Assembly: GCA_029224185.1 (NCBI GenBank)
Contig: CM055192.1
Location: forward strand, 20,672,739-20,736,738
Origin: Karalla daura
Taxonomy: Eukaryota > Chordata > Actinopteri > Chaetodontiformes > Leiognathidae
Length of the DNA stretch: 64,000 bases
Direction: 5' to 3'
A model generated the notes under the pieces. That model was not told the DNA's origin. It saw only the letters and a list, made by a program, of their open reading frames with translations, and searched no databases. Positions 13,899 through 27,702 of this stretch are shown here, piece by piece; the first letter of the stretch is position 1; each line of letters starts with the position of its first letter. The translations under genes were made by a program, and so were the position numbers.

Positions 13899-14929
13899 AA
13901 TAGTTCCTACTTTTACACCTTTTTTTTCCTGAAACAGAAATAATGTTAAACCTCACCAAAAAGTAATATGGAGGAGGTCGCCTGGAGGATGGATGGGGGT
14001 GCAAAGCACATATCTCATGTGGACTGAGGCTTATATTGAGGTTACTAAGAGGTCTTGCAGCTGTACCAGTCTCCTGCTAGTTAGTGAACTGCTGACCTTA
14101 CCACACTGTGAATGTTGTTGCCATCAGCGACTGAAAACAAGTAAATTAGGTCATTTACACAATCGTTCCCAGAGCAGCACAGCCTGTGAGAAATGTCTGC
14201 GTGCCTCAAACTCCATTTGCACACATTATTGACATGTGATGCTTGATCTCCTCGCAGACAAAGTGATGCTGCCAGAATGCAATGGCCAGTCAGACAGATG
14301 TGGGAGCAACATGCCAACCCTGACCTATCATTCTGGCAATATTTGGCCAGAGATCGATCTGTCTTTTTCCTTAATGCAGAAATAGAGGTCACAGCTTCTG
14401 ACGTAATATGCAGCCTGTCTGCGCTGCTAAAATGGAAGTCGAGCCCGATTTCAAGGTAGACTGCTCGGCTAAATTTAGGAGCTGTAATTCATTCATCACC
14501 CAGTTAGTGAATGCACCAGAGATGCCCATTCTTCTTCCTAGGTGTTAAATATGTCCTTCAGGGTCCCTGACGATGACTTTGAAACAGTCTGCTGAACAAG
14601 GTTTCCTCAACAAATCCACCTGCCACTGTGTGCCTGTTTTTTGGTCTACGCTCTGTTGTCACATTTGATTTGTCCCAATAATAATAAAAAGAAAAATCTC
14701 CCAGTGACTAAGGAAATTGTGCTCTTGTTAACCATGAAGATGTTTCCCCATTTAGCTATCACGGTTTGCATCCTGGATACAGCATTTTCTGCAGCAAGTG
14801 CATGTATTATGATGCCAATTTGTAAAGACCAAATCCTGCTCTCAGGGTCAATGCGTGGTATCGATTTGTGGCGGGCGGCTGAGTGAGCTTATGGCTGCTC
14901 TAAATCATCAGTCTGATTGAGCAATATCA

Positions 14930-15470
14930 GCGCTGATGCTCCTCGCATTGACCATTCACTTAGCAAATCCCGGTCACTGGGGAAACCTGGGTGAGACCTC
15001 CATTGAATGATAAACAAAAGTGTGTCGTCGGAGGAACATCAGCGAATGACACAGTCCTGGGCCACAAATGGAGGCAGGCGGAGACCATTGGAGCAGGAGT
15101 CATTACAGCTCCACTATCTGTCATGAAGTCTCTCTCTCTCCATCATGGCCCGGTCATCAGTGTCAGTGTAAGGCGTATGCTCTTTAGACAGCAATGAAAG
15201 ACTGCTGTCAAAGTTTTTCCCTCCGCTTGGAGAGTATCAAACATGCACTGGAGAATTTTAACAAAGCCGACTTCTAGATACAGATGAAAAGCCAAGGTTC
15301 CTCGAAAACAATTAGATGCGGCACTGGATCTCTTCACTTCTGAGCCGGCCTGCATTTAAAGCTATATTTTATAAGCCCAACACAATATGAACTCTCATTT
15401 GGGAGTTTGTCCAAGACATTTTCTGTCCAGACAATTTAACCAAGCCATTTATTACTACAGGCAGTAGGTA
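14930..15470. promoter_or_regulatory. CNE-like unique block
   Basis: About 540 bp without repeats and with moderate GC. Words seen include atgataaacaaaag (forkhead/SOX-like) at about 15007, gacagcaatgaaagactgct and tgcatttaaagctata. The open frames here share no recognisable protein motif. Confidence 0.28.
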
Positions 15471-16299
15471 GGTGCTTGGCAAATTGCACAATTTCAAATC
15501 AAGGCCAATTTTCAATGGCAAACACCAAAACCTCTTTCATGTGTGCTGTCACCGTTTTATTCGCATGGCACTTGCAGCGCTGGCAGTCGTCTGTGACTGC
15601 AGTCAGTTGGGAGCAGTAGCGTGGATTGTGTCATCTATTCCTGGAGGTGACTGCCGAGACATCCTCACTTTGGAGCTGTGAATTTTCAACCGTTTACAGA
15701 GTGCAAACGACATAGCCTGTGTGTGTGGCTTTCATCAACAGAGGTCCCCAAGCCTCTTTGAAAATGAAAACACCTCATTTACCAAATATTCATAAATTTA
15801 TTTTATACATATTTATGGGAAGAGAAGATAAAAGCAAACCTCACATTTTTTAACAGTTGGAAAATGAATTCACATCAGACCAGCTGCAGCAGAGGGACAA
15901 GAAGATGGATGGATGGATGGAGGGATGGCTGATCAACTGTATCTTCCCACCATGCACAAAACAAAAAAAGTTGCATATTTTGCTTATGTTTTCTACATTT
16001 AGGTATAAAGTGGTTAAGATAATGGATGGATGCAGTTTTTTTTCTCAGTGGAAAATAACACATAAAGCATAACACGAATGAGCATTCTGGAAATTTGATT
16101 AAAATTTTGGATATATTTGGAAATGAAACCTCCCTCCAAGACTGCTTAGTCAGACTGTAACAGTCGGTCTAACGAAAATGTTGCCTGTCCTCCCTAAAAG
16201 CATTCCTGGTTTGATAAAAACACAGTTAGATAAAAGCATTCCTGAAGATCCGCTGAAATGCATTGCTCCACGTGGCCCACATCCTTCCCTTTTTTCCTG

Positions 16300-16620
16300 A
16301 TGAGCACGACTCTGATTTAATTCCCATGGGCGGGATTGAGGAGATATGTAAATACATACAGGAATACATTTCCCACTTACAGATGCAAAGATTCCTGATT
16401 AATATTTACGACAGGATCTACAATCAGAAGCTCTTAATTGCACTGAAAATGAAAGCAATATGGTTGGGTTGTGTTAGTGCAGTGGCAATCAATTATTGGG
16501 TTTTCCCTGAATAGCATTAATTGATGTGAAATTAGCATCCACGCCTTCAGCTCTGAGCCCATTATCCGGCGATTACGTTGCAGAAATAAAAAATGAGAGT
16601 CAATTCATTTGAGCGATTTC
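16300..16620. promoter_or_regulatory. CNE-like block with homeodomain-type words
   Basis: Unique sequence with clustered ATTA-core words (cctgattaatatt, gcattaattgatgtg, ctcttaattgc, gcaatcaattattgg) and ggcgattacgttgcag. Clusters of this kind are typical of developmental enhancers. The function is inferred. Confidence 0.3.
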
Positions 16621-18537
16621 ACAGTCCAAAAAACACACCCACAGATTTGGAGGGGAAAAAAATGATTTAGAGCGCTGCTGAGTAATGATAAACTTCTCAA
16701 GTATCCTTTTAATTGGACGGTTTGAGCAGTTAGTCAGCGGGTAAGCCGGTGAAAACATTTCATATCAGCCGAGAGCAAGAAATGGATACAGAAGCTTCTT
16801 CTGTTGCTCTTTGTTGTTTTAGCACTGCGGCTTTTAAAGGAACCGAGCCTAAATCAACAAGACAAAGACAAAAAAACAATATTGTGATTAAATCTGACGG
16901 CCATAAAGAAAGTTAAACTCGACTGTGAAGATGTACTAAACAGTTCCTCAGAGCTTGTTAGTACAATCACCTCCTGTGAGAGTCAACCACCTCTTGGCAA
17001 GGAGAACACCAGTGGCACTTTTCTTTCCTCCGTCCACTGGGCAGGAATGGGCTAACAAGAGGGTCAGTGGCAGTGATGGAGGAGACGGGCAGGCCCTGAG
17101 GGATGCATTACTCACTGCTTTAATCGTCACAGTGATAATCATGTGTGGCAGGAACTGCAGGGAGGCAGTTAGGGCCTATTTGCAGCTCAGTCAGAAGTGC
17201 ACACGCTCAAACTAATGATCTTGGTGGTGGAAGAGGAGGTGAAGGGGCAGGAAGACTGTGACCACCCTCATGCCCTTGATGGTGGCCATGCAGACGAGTG
17301 TGATCACCTGGCTGAAACCATTAAAGTTTGGCAAAAATTTTAAATCAAGGTCAGATCGGTCTGACCTTCTGTTTAAGAGTCGTAAATAAGTCATGGAAAA
17401 ATAAGATCCAACGGTTATTCAGAGTCTATGAAGACGTTTATCAGATTCCTTTTAAGTTGATACAATGCAAAGCTATGATCACTCTTGGATTTCATTTGGT
17501 TGCAAAACACTGTGAAGCAAGTAAAGTTATAGTCATAGTAGCATAAAGAAAGATAATAGAAATGTATTTTCTAGTTCATTCATTAGTGACCCTTATTCAC
17601 AACAACCACATATGATTCTACCACTGGACGTGATGATTTGACATCTTCTCCAAAAAGTTCAGAAGCAGAAGAAGAACATCATTTAGAAGATCATTAAAGA
17701 CATATCATCCTCGACTGAAGATGCAAGTTGCAGTCATCTGGAATTTTCGAGTTGGTGATCGGAGGGGTTTGATCTTCCTCAACTCCAAATACGACTTTAG
17801 TGGGCGTTCTGTTTGACTCTAGGAAATTATGGCCGCAACTGGAAAACAACATTAGAAGCCAATGAATCATAGGCTTTAATCATAAGCTGTGGTGTTTAGA
17901 AATGCTTAATTCCTCCTTTGTTGACAATCTGGAACTAAAACACAGCATCCAAGGCATCCACGGTATTAAAAGGTGCCAGCTGGGTGAGTTCATACATGTG
18001 GGCTCCGTGGCACATACATTTAGATGATGTTCACCCTGTATATAGATTATATAAATGTCTTTTCAGCAGCGTGAAAATAGCTGATCAACAGAAAAATCCA
18101 TCTTGAACTAAAACCCTCTGCCTGCCTGAATGAAATACCACAGGTCATGTTATATTGACCCACAAATTACACAGCAAATTGAAAAAGAGCAGAATGTTTC
18201 TGCATGCTTGCGGAGTAAATATTGCTCTTCTAATGCTTTCCTTGTGTATCTTGCTTTCAACGGTGCCCAGCCATTAACTCCTACAGAAACCACTCTTTAT
18301 AAATGTCCTTATCCATTACATCTTCAGATACTGTGAACCACTAAAGGCGAAGAGTACTTTTGGTTTGCATTTTTCTCGTACCGGAATGTTGTCACACCAA
18401 TCACCATTGCACTGCCTTGGCTAGTCAGACAGCGTGCAAGCTTTTACCATGATAAGATGTCTGAGAGCCTCTGAAGCAACTCACTGAGTAAGCAAATGAT
18501 GGTTTCTAAATTAAAGTATAGTAGCCATCAGCCATTC

Positions 18538-20449
18538 CGGGCCAGTGGTTAAGATAGAGCGCTCAGCTCTAGTTCCTGAGCAGGATTCTCATTGGTGTAA
18601 AGGTGCAGGGTTTATTAAGGTCGGTGGGCTTGTAAGTGTTGCTTCGGCTCCATTCGACAGCACAGTGGGTTGGAAATGAAACAATGACTGCAGGTTAAAG
18701 TGCTGACTCCCAATTTAATGCATAGTCCTCCTGTTTTTAGGAAAACAAGGTAAGGAAATGACCCTGAACCAGACAAGGCAATCAGGAAGTTTTAAAGGCT
18801 GAATAGTAAAATGCTTGCGGTGTGTCAAGTCAAGTCTCTCCACCCATAAAAACCCATGAAATAGTGAAAAATTCTGCCTTAGTACAGCTCCTGTTCACAG
18901 CAACCTCTGTAGTTGATATTATATGTTTCCTACAATAACTGTGGTTCAGACAAGGATATCTTTACGTCTCTACTGTACTTACCTGTTGCATACTGTGTAA
19001 TAAACTCCACCTTTTGCATTGGTTTTCAATGTTGTCTGTGAACATAAATTGTTTCAGTGAATGTCCATTTTCCCTGAAAGTATGTGGATACACAGTTAAG
19101 CATATTGCAAGGTGCAAGGACAAGAGATGCCTTTTGATTACCAGAGTATCAAAATAAAATGTAGGTTGCATTTATGTATTTGCAAGTAGAGGTTTTAAAT
19201 TAGTCCCTCCTTTGTTGCACTGCAGTATGTGTTTTGAATCTCTCATTCTCAGAGTTTGACTTTGTATGAGTGGGTAGAGGGTGCAGGAAAAGCTGGAAAA
19301 CAAGCAGAAAAGGATCCTCATATTTCTTCATGGTTGTTGCCTGTCTTACTTTGTATGAGTGGGTTCTTTTATGCTGATTGTGTGGTGGCACAGAAGTGTG
19401 AAATATATTCAAATAAACATAAATCTAATAGCAGCCGCTCCAATCATAACAAAGAATCGGTATTGTTTCAATTCAAAACCCTTGTATAGAGCTAAAACAC
19501 TAAGATATGACCACACAGAAAGAAATGTAGATAGAAACATCAAATATCTCAGATCAGCAACTACAATAGATCATAAAAACAAGTGCTCTTCTTATTTTCC
19601 AGTGCAATCATGTTATTGTATTACGTTAACTGACATCCTCCATATAATATCGCAGACTCTGGAAACATTGACTGTTGTGTGGGGAACAGTTTGGATCCAG
19701 TGACAAATACAACATGTCAAAGTACACAGAGAGGAGTTATATTGTGCCTCAGCCCGACTCAAATCCCGTAATATTAAATCTGTCAGGCATAATTGGTTTC
19801 CTACCAGATAGAGGCATAAAACTGCAGGGAAGACACTGTTCCCAGCTCACCACCATCTGTGCTCTGCGATGTGACACTGCAGCACGACTTAATGAATTAT
19901 TAGGTCATTAAACTGAATCTGTTTACAGTCGATGCTCCATCTACCACCTTTAACGCCTTGCCTTTGCTCTCGTGGCCCTTTATCCTGCACAGTGACCGAC
20001 CTGTGACACGCATCTGCACCCGCTCTGCACCTCCGTCTGAAGATTATAGCAACAAACGGTCACACTGTTACTGCAGGAGATTGTCCAGGAGCCACTGGAC
20101 AGCTGTCTTTCCCAGTTAAAGCCAAACCTGGCGGCTGACTTCAAACACTGTCTGGTGGTGGACACACAGCATCCCTGCGACCTGCATGTGAACTGAGCAT
20201 ACAAGCCTGTTATATTCAGCCCCGTTTTGGCAACACGCTGATTTTTTTTAAGATCATCTGGCCTGAGGATTAGTTGACATTTGGTTGTGATTTGGAAAAG
20301 GGCGTTCAGCCATGAGGTGATCATCATAACCCACACACACATCATTAACCATACAGTGCAGCTCCTGTGCACCACCTGAATGTGTTCTGGAAAACATGAG
20401 GACTGGTCAAAGCTTTTTTTTTTACCCAAACCAGGACAACATGACATTA
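18538..20449. other. Noncoding sequence
   Basis: At 18546-18590 a ggccagtggttaagatagag stretch weakly resembles a tRNA A box, but a matching box B is not convincing. The rest is AT-rich and unique. No exon is supported. Confidence 0.5.
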
Positions 20450-20560
20450 TAGCATCCATCCATCCTTTGTCTTTCCCATTTTGAACCTTAACGGTGTTGA
20501 AGGGATCTGTTGGTGCCAATCTCCATTGACTCTCACACTAGGTGCAACTTAGCATCAACA
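20450..20560 (-). repeat. SINE-like repeat tail fragment (copy D)
   Basis: The fragment starts with catccatccatcc and continues into a 32-bp block (20481-20512) that is nearly identical to 45159-45190 in copy J. Read on the minus strand it gives the tail half of the family. The head is absent. Confidence 0.5.
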
Positions 20561-23500
20561 ATTGACCTTTTGCCCACCACTACCCCCAAATAAGCATTGT
20601 CCAATCATACATTCGGTCTGTCAAACAGCATATATCCTCCTGGTGCAGTGTGGAAGACCACACTCCCAACTAAATGTCACAAAAAAAATACATACGTCCG
20701 CTCCTAGGCAAGGCAATACTACGATAGCCATAGTGACCATAGCAATAGCTAGCTGTCTAATGAGGTGCACATATATACAAAACTGAATATCAAAGTTATG
20801 GTTACTATTAGTAAATATTTTATGTTATAAGTATATTATATCCAGAAAACTACCCTCTCAGTTAGCTAATGTTAGTAAATTATTTAACCAGTGGCATTAG
20901 GTTTGATTCCTGTGGAAGTTTCACACTGAGAATGGCAGACTTGATGAAGGAGAGAGAAAGCGGTCTGGTTATGAATTTAAAAAGTCACCAAGTCTACTGC
21001 ATTGACTTTTTTTTGTATTATTAAACAACAGCAGGAGCTCTCCCCAGACAAAACACCATTCCTAAAATGAATAAACCAACACCAGTTTGACTGATGTGCC
21101 GCCAGGAGCACCATATCTGAGATATATTTTAGAACAGCTCAGGGCTGGTTTGACTGATAATCCTCAGAGTGCTCTAAAACTCACTGATTTGAGCAAATAA
21201 ACAAACTGAGCTGCGATGAGAGATTTTGCAGATAAAATCTGGGCAGATGACTGCTCTGAGCACACAGCTATGACAACAGGTCTATACCTCACATTTACTC
21301 TTGTTATCACTCATGCTGTGACCAATAAATGTGGATTTTGTCTGATGAGGAATCCAAAAGGCAAAATATTAAAGTTAATTGTTTGTGAATTCATCAAGAC
21401 TATGGTAAATAATTTGTGAAGTCTTTTAAACCACTGATCGATAAGTAAACAAATAATTCTAGCATCCATATAAATCAGTTGCTGCGCCTCATTGTCTGTG
21501 TTGATGCCTCCTTATTGTCATGCAGTCATCATTTTTCACTTTTCTCACTTTTTGAATTACAACTCAGCCCATATGTTACGCCTTATCCCTTGATGTGTGA
21601 CCGAACTTTCAAAATTACAAGAGTCTCGGAAAGGTTTATCTCACTTTTGCTTATCTTGGTTGGAGAGGAAAGCAAATTACCTTCTGTTTTCTTGGTGCCC
21701 TTTTCCCTCATCCAACATTTCCGCCCCTCAACCTTGATCACAGGCGACACGTCTTTCTTCAGGTGAAGAGGACTGAGGGGGAGGACACAACAGGAAGCAA
21801 CGACAGCGACAGCAAAACATAAGCCGTTCGCGGCTGGACAAGTGTTTTCAGGGCCGCACAGAGAAATAACATCCTGCCTGAGGCTTCTTGTTTTCTTCTA
21901 AAATTTGATGATTGGCAGCAGGGATATGAACCCTGCATGATATGGGAGAAAATGGCAGAGAAAGTGTGAAAGCACAGTGATGGAAAAAAAAAAACCTTGA
22001 CCATGTGCTGGTTCTATTTTCTGAAGATGTAGAAAATTATATATTTATTATCTTTTCACGTTTTCACCAATGTTGGCGTGTGTTGTGTTGTGATGGCTGG
22101 CAGCACGAAGGAACAGATGCCTCTGATTAGGTGCCATTACTCCTCTGTGGAGTCACACAAACATCCTTTTGCTTCCTCCCATGGGTGCTCGCAGGTCTGC
22201 TGCCAGCGATGTTCATGACAGACGTGTGTGTGCGTGTGTGTGTGTGGCAGTGATAAACAAGGAATTTAAAGACAAAATGTGACAAGTAGATTGAGGATGC
22301 GTGACAAGTGTGTGCAGAGGTACTCCTCAGCTCCCACACATCTTGTCTCTCCACCAGGACCTAAAAATTCAGTTTGGATGACATCGTGCAGCCGATCGGC
22401 CAGGCAGGATCCTCGCAAGACTGGTCCAGAAGATTAAAGCCGGACATCTGGCTTTGATGCCGGCTCTGCTCTGTGGCGACTCCAGTGGATTGTTGTCCTG
22501 CCCAGCACTTGAGCTCCTTCTCTTCCTGGCTGCAAAGACTGCAGCTCTTCCATGGTTTGGACACAAAAACCAGCCCTAATCTTGCACTCCTGTTCAAAAT
22601 AAAAAGCCTGGTGCCTAAAGATGGGCCCAGCAAAATCAACTGTTGGATGACATCCGGGTGGAATAAATACAACTACATTAGATACAGTATTGAGACTGAA
22701 GGAAAAAAGAGCCATTTTTTGAAAGCAGAAGCTGTTGAAATCCTTTAGTTTGGGTTTGAAAATCCATACAAACAATCTTTCAGTGAAAACTGAGTGCCTG
22801 TAGTTGAGATGCAGTTCTATGAGACAGGTCTCTTTGGCAGTGATCTTACATGATCAAATAACATCTGTCTTTTCTTATTTTTTAAATTTATTTATTTTTT
22901 CTAATGGCTTTCATTGGATTTTGGAGTTAGAGGCATTTTTATTCTTGTGCACTTTCTGTTCTCCATCTCACTTTGTACTAGAAATATCTGCATGTGTTGT
23001 TTATTTGTCAGCAACATAATCACGAATGTCAACGCCCACACCACAGAGTTGTAGTGAATGTGTAAGTGAAACAGAAAGTAAACATGGCCTTTGACTCTCA
23101 TCATGGCTGGTTAAAAGGGAGAAATGTATCTAACAATCAATCAGAATGTTTTATGCAAATATGCAGGAGGAACTTTGTAACTTCCACCTCCTTCAGCGCC
23201 TTAACAGCTTTCTAAAACAGAGTGATCTGCTGCCTGCTCAGCAGCCTTTAATCTACATGGATAATTGCTGAACTTGAGGTCTAAATACAGATACAGAAGG
23301 CTAGCAGGACGCCTATTGTTTTCAAAGATAATAACAGTGTGCATATAAATATTCTTGTCTCAGGCATTCAGCACATAGCGTCAGATTGATGATTTGTTTT
23401 GTTTGATTTGTTTGTGGTAAACTGTCTTAGTCACGACTCTGCTTTACTATGGAGAAAGTAATTATATGGGTCATTAAGTGGTCCAGAGCTCCTAGTTATT

Positions 23501-24579
23501 GCATACATTGATAACTACATCAAAAATGTACCTTTTATCTTTTTCATGATCTTGACTAACCATGGGAGATAGTTTGTACCAACTATTGCCGCCTGTGCTC
23601 TTGGAAGTCCTCACTTTGAACCTCACCACAAAACACAAACTATCCACTTAAATAATGATCGTTACCATACTTTCTTAATTTTACATTGAACATGAACATG
23701 AAATCACAGAATTTAATGATATAAAACTGTATTTTCATGAAGATTTAAGACTCACTAGAGACCAAATACCACTGTTTCTGAGATATTTTGATAGTAAATT
23801 ACTTTGAGGCTCAAGTGTGACTCAAGCCCAAAGAACTCACTGGTCCCTAAAATATCCACCATGCTTTTCAACAGCGTGTATACCCCCCGTCTCTGTCTGG
23901 TAAATTTAGACTTCTTTGAAACCTCAGGCCACCAGTTTCTAATTTAATGTTAATCTCAAGCCCAAACAGAGCTGAGAAGAGTCTCTTAGGTTGGATAAGT
24001 GTGGCTTCAGAGTAAAATCACCCAGATTATTCTTTAAAGGTAAATATGGAAATGTGAGAAACACTGTGTAGTCTAGTCGGAGTCCAACAGACACATGGAA
24101 ACAGGCCTAAACTTAAATCAGCATATGGAAAACAAGTGATCGACATCTTGTATCATCGAGAGGGATTCAGTGAAGAGAAAGTGTGAGTTAGAGACAGAAT
24201 CGACGCAGGTTCATCTTTAAAAACAAGACAATAGAGGGCAAAGCTTTCAGTCTCAACAGGAGTTTTGAGAGGGAGAAGAACAAGGCGTCTTCATCTGCGC
24301 CGATGTCCACTGCATCACAAAAACCCAGAGCAGCTATCAAAGCAGTCGCCTGGTGTTGTGACAGCATGGGTGGCTTCTCTAATGGGGAACTTAATGGCCT
24401 CTGTATTTCATGCAGTACAGGTGGAGGTATACAGTACGGTGCCTCCCTGAAGCGAGCACCCCCAACTGTGGAGCACAAAATAGCTTTGAAGTGTTTCGAG
24501 TAATTGTTCCTGCTTCACACAGAGACGAAGAGCAAACACTTACGAGATAATAGATTTGTCCCTTTAAAAACATCTTCAT
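20561..24579. other. Noncoding, mostly unique sequence
   Basis: A short GT-rich run lies at 22207-22225. The stretch 22340-22700 has several overlapping open frames on both strands, none recognisable. The rest is AT-rich with no clear structure. Confidence 0.5.
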
Positions 24580-25060
24580 GCTGTCTTCTTTTTTGACTTC
24601 CCGAGTTTCTTTAGATTGCGAATATAGAAATTATCCCGCGTCCTGTGGGGCTGTTTTTCTGAGGCCGCCACAGCGACCCTGGAAAATGTTTAGTCGCGCA
24701 GGTGCTCGTGCTCGGCCATTTATCAAACACCTTGTTTATGATTCTGTTTTGTGGCCTCACTTGTCCACGCACAGCAAGGCGGAAATTAATGAGTCAGAGC
24801 CTCTCTGCCACTTATCATCCAAACTACGTGCTGCTTTGTGAGAACATTACCGAGGGCGCATTAAATACATGGAAGAGAAATTGATTCAGACGATATTCAT
24901 AATACACAGGAAGAAATGTTTCCGCAGCAACATTATGTCCTGTCAAATAAGTATTAGTGAGAGATGCATTTAGCGTATATGGGAAGCTGACGTGTTTCCT
25001 TGGGATATTTAGTATGTTACATGCACTGCTGTATGAAGTTTTGTGCTTTGCTTTCAAGTT
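24580..25060. promoter_or_regulatory. CNE-like unique block
   Basis: Repeat-free sequence with CpG words (cccgcgtcc, gtcgcgcagg), a forkhead-like cttgtttatg, gaaattaatgagtcag and gataatatt-type words. The short open frames on both strands are not convincing. Confidence 0.3.
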
Positions 25061-26519
25061 GAGATTTGTAGTTTCCTGTTGACAAAAAGGAATTTTGACC
25101 CTTAGCCCTGACCAACGCTACAATAATTCACTTTTGGCAAGTTGAATATATCCACCAACCCGATCACTGTGATTTATTTGTTGTTCCTTTCGGTTTTTGT
25201 TTTTTTTTCTGCTGCACTGAGCATCTCATACGTTGTATTTTGAGTGTTTCAGTGTGTTTTCTTTTTTCAGTGTTTTTATTTTATCTCCTTGGCACTAAAA
25301 CCCCATGAACCAACTTAGGAAAAAAACCCTTTTGAGAAGTACATAATAAAATTATACAGCAGCAAATAAACAAAAGTTTGGGAAAATAAAAATAAAAAGC
25401 CAGCAGGCAACAGTAGAAGCTCCAATGTGCAGATATATGCAGTACCTCTATGCAAGTATTGCTGTTGTACGTCAAACTATATAAATCAAGTCAATTACTG
25501 TGATGTTTTCACTATCATAACATAGCTGTGCAAAGAAAGTCAAAAGCAACTCAGTCGGCGACGAAAACAACAAGTACTCATAGGTAGACAAATAATATTT
25601 TTTTTCCATTTATTCATTAAAGTATGTCATTGGTTTTGTAACTTAACAGTGTGCAAAGGCAGGGACAGCTCACTGTTCAATCTCTTACTCAATTTAGACA
25701 TTCGATAATAAATACAGTGGTACACAGTTTGTGTCATGTTAGTAAGCATATTTTGGACTTTTAGCAACATATTAGTACCACATGTGTAGAATGTGGTGGA
25801 CATGTAACAAACTACTGGAAGAAATAGGCCAACAGATTAGAGGAGAAATAAACAATGATGATACTGCATCAGAAGCAGAACTTAAACACACATTTTCATT
25901 AATTTTGTTTTGTCGTTTGGACTCCAGAGACCCTAGCTGCTTATGTAGTTTCAGAAATGACACATGATGTACGCTTGTGCTCAGAACACGAGACAATATG
26001 TACTACATCTCCCCAATTAATAAATCGTAGATTGATTTATTTTCTCTCCAGATTTTCAATCTCAACATTCATAAAGAGACCTTGCAGATATCTGACAGCT
26101 TTATGCAAGTCGTATTACATATAAATGAGTTATCATACCTTTCTAATTTGTATCAAGGGCTACTTCACCTTATTTTGTGACTATCTATCATCTCCGTTTC
26201 TGTGTTTCTTTATTTTGTAAATAATGGGCTCCTCCAGATGAGCCTCAGTGCATGTGCCAAAGATGAATACCGCATCCAAAATATCAGTGGCTGATAAATT
26301 CACACTGTCCCCGTAGAACTGCATGAGTCACCACAAGTTGTCTGCACAAGACATATTAATGAGGGATGCTTTGAGGAGAAAGTCACGCTGAGATGTGTCA
26401 TGATCTACTTGTGCATTAGTGGCAGAATCAGCCATTTTCCTCCCGCGACATCTGCGTCTTGGTAAAAGCCAGGAGAGAAATCTAGACAAGGAGACAAAAC
26501 AAAACGGACACTGGATGAG
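25061..26519. other. Noncoding AT-rich sequence
   Basis: T-rich runs at 25192-25280 are the only composition feature seen. No exon or repeat is supported. Confidence 0.5.
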
Positions 26520-26770
26520 CTGGATGTCGTACGCTGTTTGCCACGGCTGACTGAATCACCGGGACATCAACGTAATGCACTTCTGTTGGCATTATTAATC
26601 ACTCTTTTGTTGTTAGCCGTGTTTATTTGTGTGCTCTTTCTCCCTACTGTTGATGATCTTGAGGGGCATTCGAGTCTGAGAAAATTAAGGCCATCAACGC
26701 ATATGCCATGCCGAGTGGTTGATTGCAGAATTCCCACATCGGGGAGCAAAGTCCATTATCATTAGTTATC
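26520..26770. promoter_or_regulatory. CNE-like block left of the purine tract
   Basis: Unique sequence with gcattattaatcactc, tttgttgttagccgtgttta and tccattatcattagttatc. A 75-codon open frame with a hydrophobic run exists here but has no recognisable homology or splice context. Confidence 0.28.
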
Positions 26771-26792
26771 CAAAGATATGTGCTGCTGAGAG

Positions 26793-27000
26793 TTGAGGAT
26801 GACAGAGCTAGGGGATGAAAGGAGGGAGGAGGAGGCAGAGAGGGTAGGAGATATACTAGGTGAGGCGGCCAAGGATGAGAAAAGAGAGCTCAATAGAGCG
26901 GGAGAGATTGAAAAGAAAATGCACAGACACATAACCAGAGAGGGAGAAAAGAAGAGGCGAAGGCACAGCGAGGGGAGAAAGTGAGAACAAGAGAGAGCTA
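26793..27000. repeat. 208-bp purine-rich tract
   Basis: The + strand is strongly biased to A and G across about 200 bp (runs such as ggagggaggaggaggc and gagagggagaaaagaagagg) with only scattered pyrimidines. It lies between two CNE-like unique blocks. The highly charged short open frame across it is a composition artefact. Confidence 0.7.
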
Positions 27001-27260
27001 TTGATTGTCGCCTCTGCACCTGCCGTACTGAAAGAAAAAGCACCAGACAAAATCAAATGTCATCATTTGGGAAGAGACCGGCGGCTTCTCCGACTCATCT
27101 CGCACGAGGGCCACTCTGGCTGTCATCCGCCATTCCCTCCGACATTCATCAAAATTCATCACCACTGCCCAGAGAGAGATTCATCTGAAGCAAACACATG
27201 CTGGAATGTGCAGGCATCAATCGCTGGACTGTGCACACAGGAGAAGCCGGTGTGGCACAT
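27001..27260. promoter_or_regulatory. CNE-like block right of the purine tract
   Basis: Unique, CpG-bearing sequence (gagaccggcggcttctcc, ctcgcacgagg) with repeated cattcatcaaaattcatc words. It directly follows the 26793-27000 tract. Confidence 0.28.
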
Positions 27261-27484
27261 TTTCAAATATTTAAGCGATAAACAAAGAGGATGATTGAAG
27301 GTGTCTGAGTGAGATGAGTGACACTGTGGGGTTACACAGACGATTTTTGATTGCATAGAGCTTTTTTAGTTTTCTAGTACAAGATCCGGATTTTTCCTCA
27401 TAATCATTCATGCGTCTTTGTATGTAAAAATGTGTCATGTTGGTCTGCTTGAGGCCTATCTGAGCACATGTTTGGCAAAGGCAG

Positions 27485-27702
27485 AGAATAGACCATGGAG
27501 AGGATGGCAGTCCATTACGGGGCTCGCACACCATTCACTCTCACACTCACACCCACAGGCAATTTTACAGTCTCCAATTGACCTAAAGATGAATGTTTTT
27601 GAGAGAGAGAAAACCCACGCAGACACAGGAAGAATATGCTGCCTCCATATAGAAAGACGCTCACACAGGTCCTGCTTGCTGTGAGGCAACAGCAGTGTTC
27701 AG
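27485..27702 (-). repeat. SINE-like repeat (copy E)
   Basis: Blocks present are gcagtccattacggggc, ccattcactctcacactc, cagtctccaattgaccta, gaaaacccacgcagacacag and, at the far end, a tgctgtgaggcaacagc head. The order and spacing match the other minus-strand copies. Confidence 0.7.

Larger units (their letters stand above)
13899..18537. other. Noncoding, mostly unique sequence
   Basis: Besides the CNE-like blocks at 14930 and 16300, it holds a gatggatggatggatgg run at 15903-15927 and another at 16022-16030, which may be isolated SINE-like tails. No exon is supported. Confidence 0.55.

Noticed and set aside
18546..18600. tRNA gene or tRNA-derived SINE head
   Set aside because: An A-box-like word is present, but no matching box B or cloverleaf could be built.
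19980..20519. 179-codon minus-strand open frame
   Set aside because: Part of it is translated SINE-like tail (copy D). There is no domain, splice context or coding-like composition.
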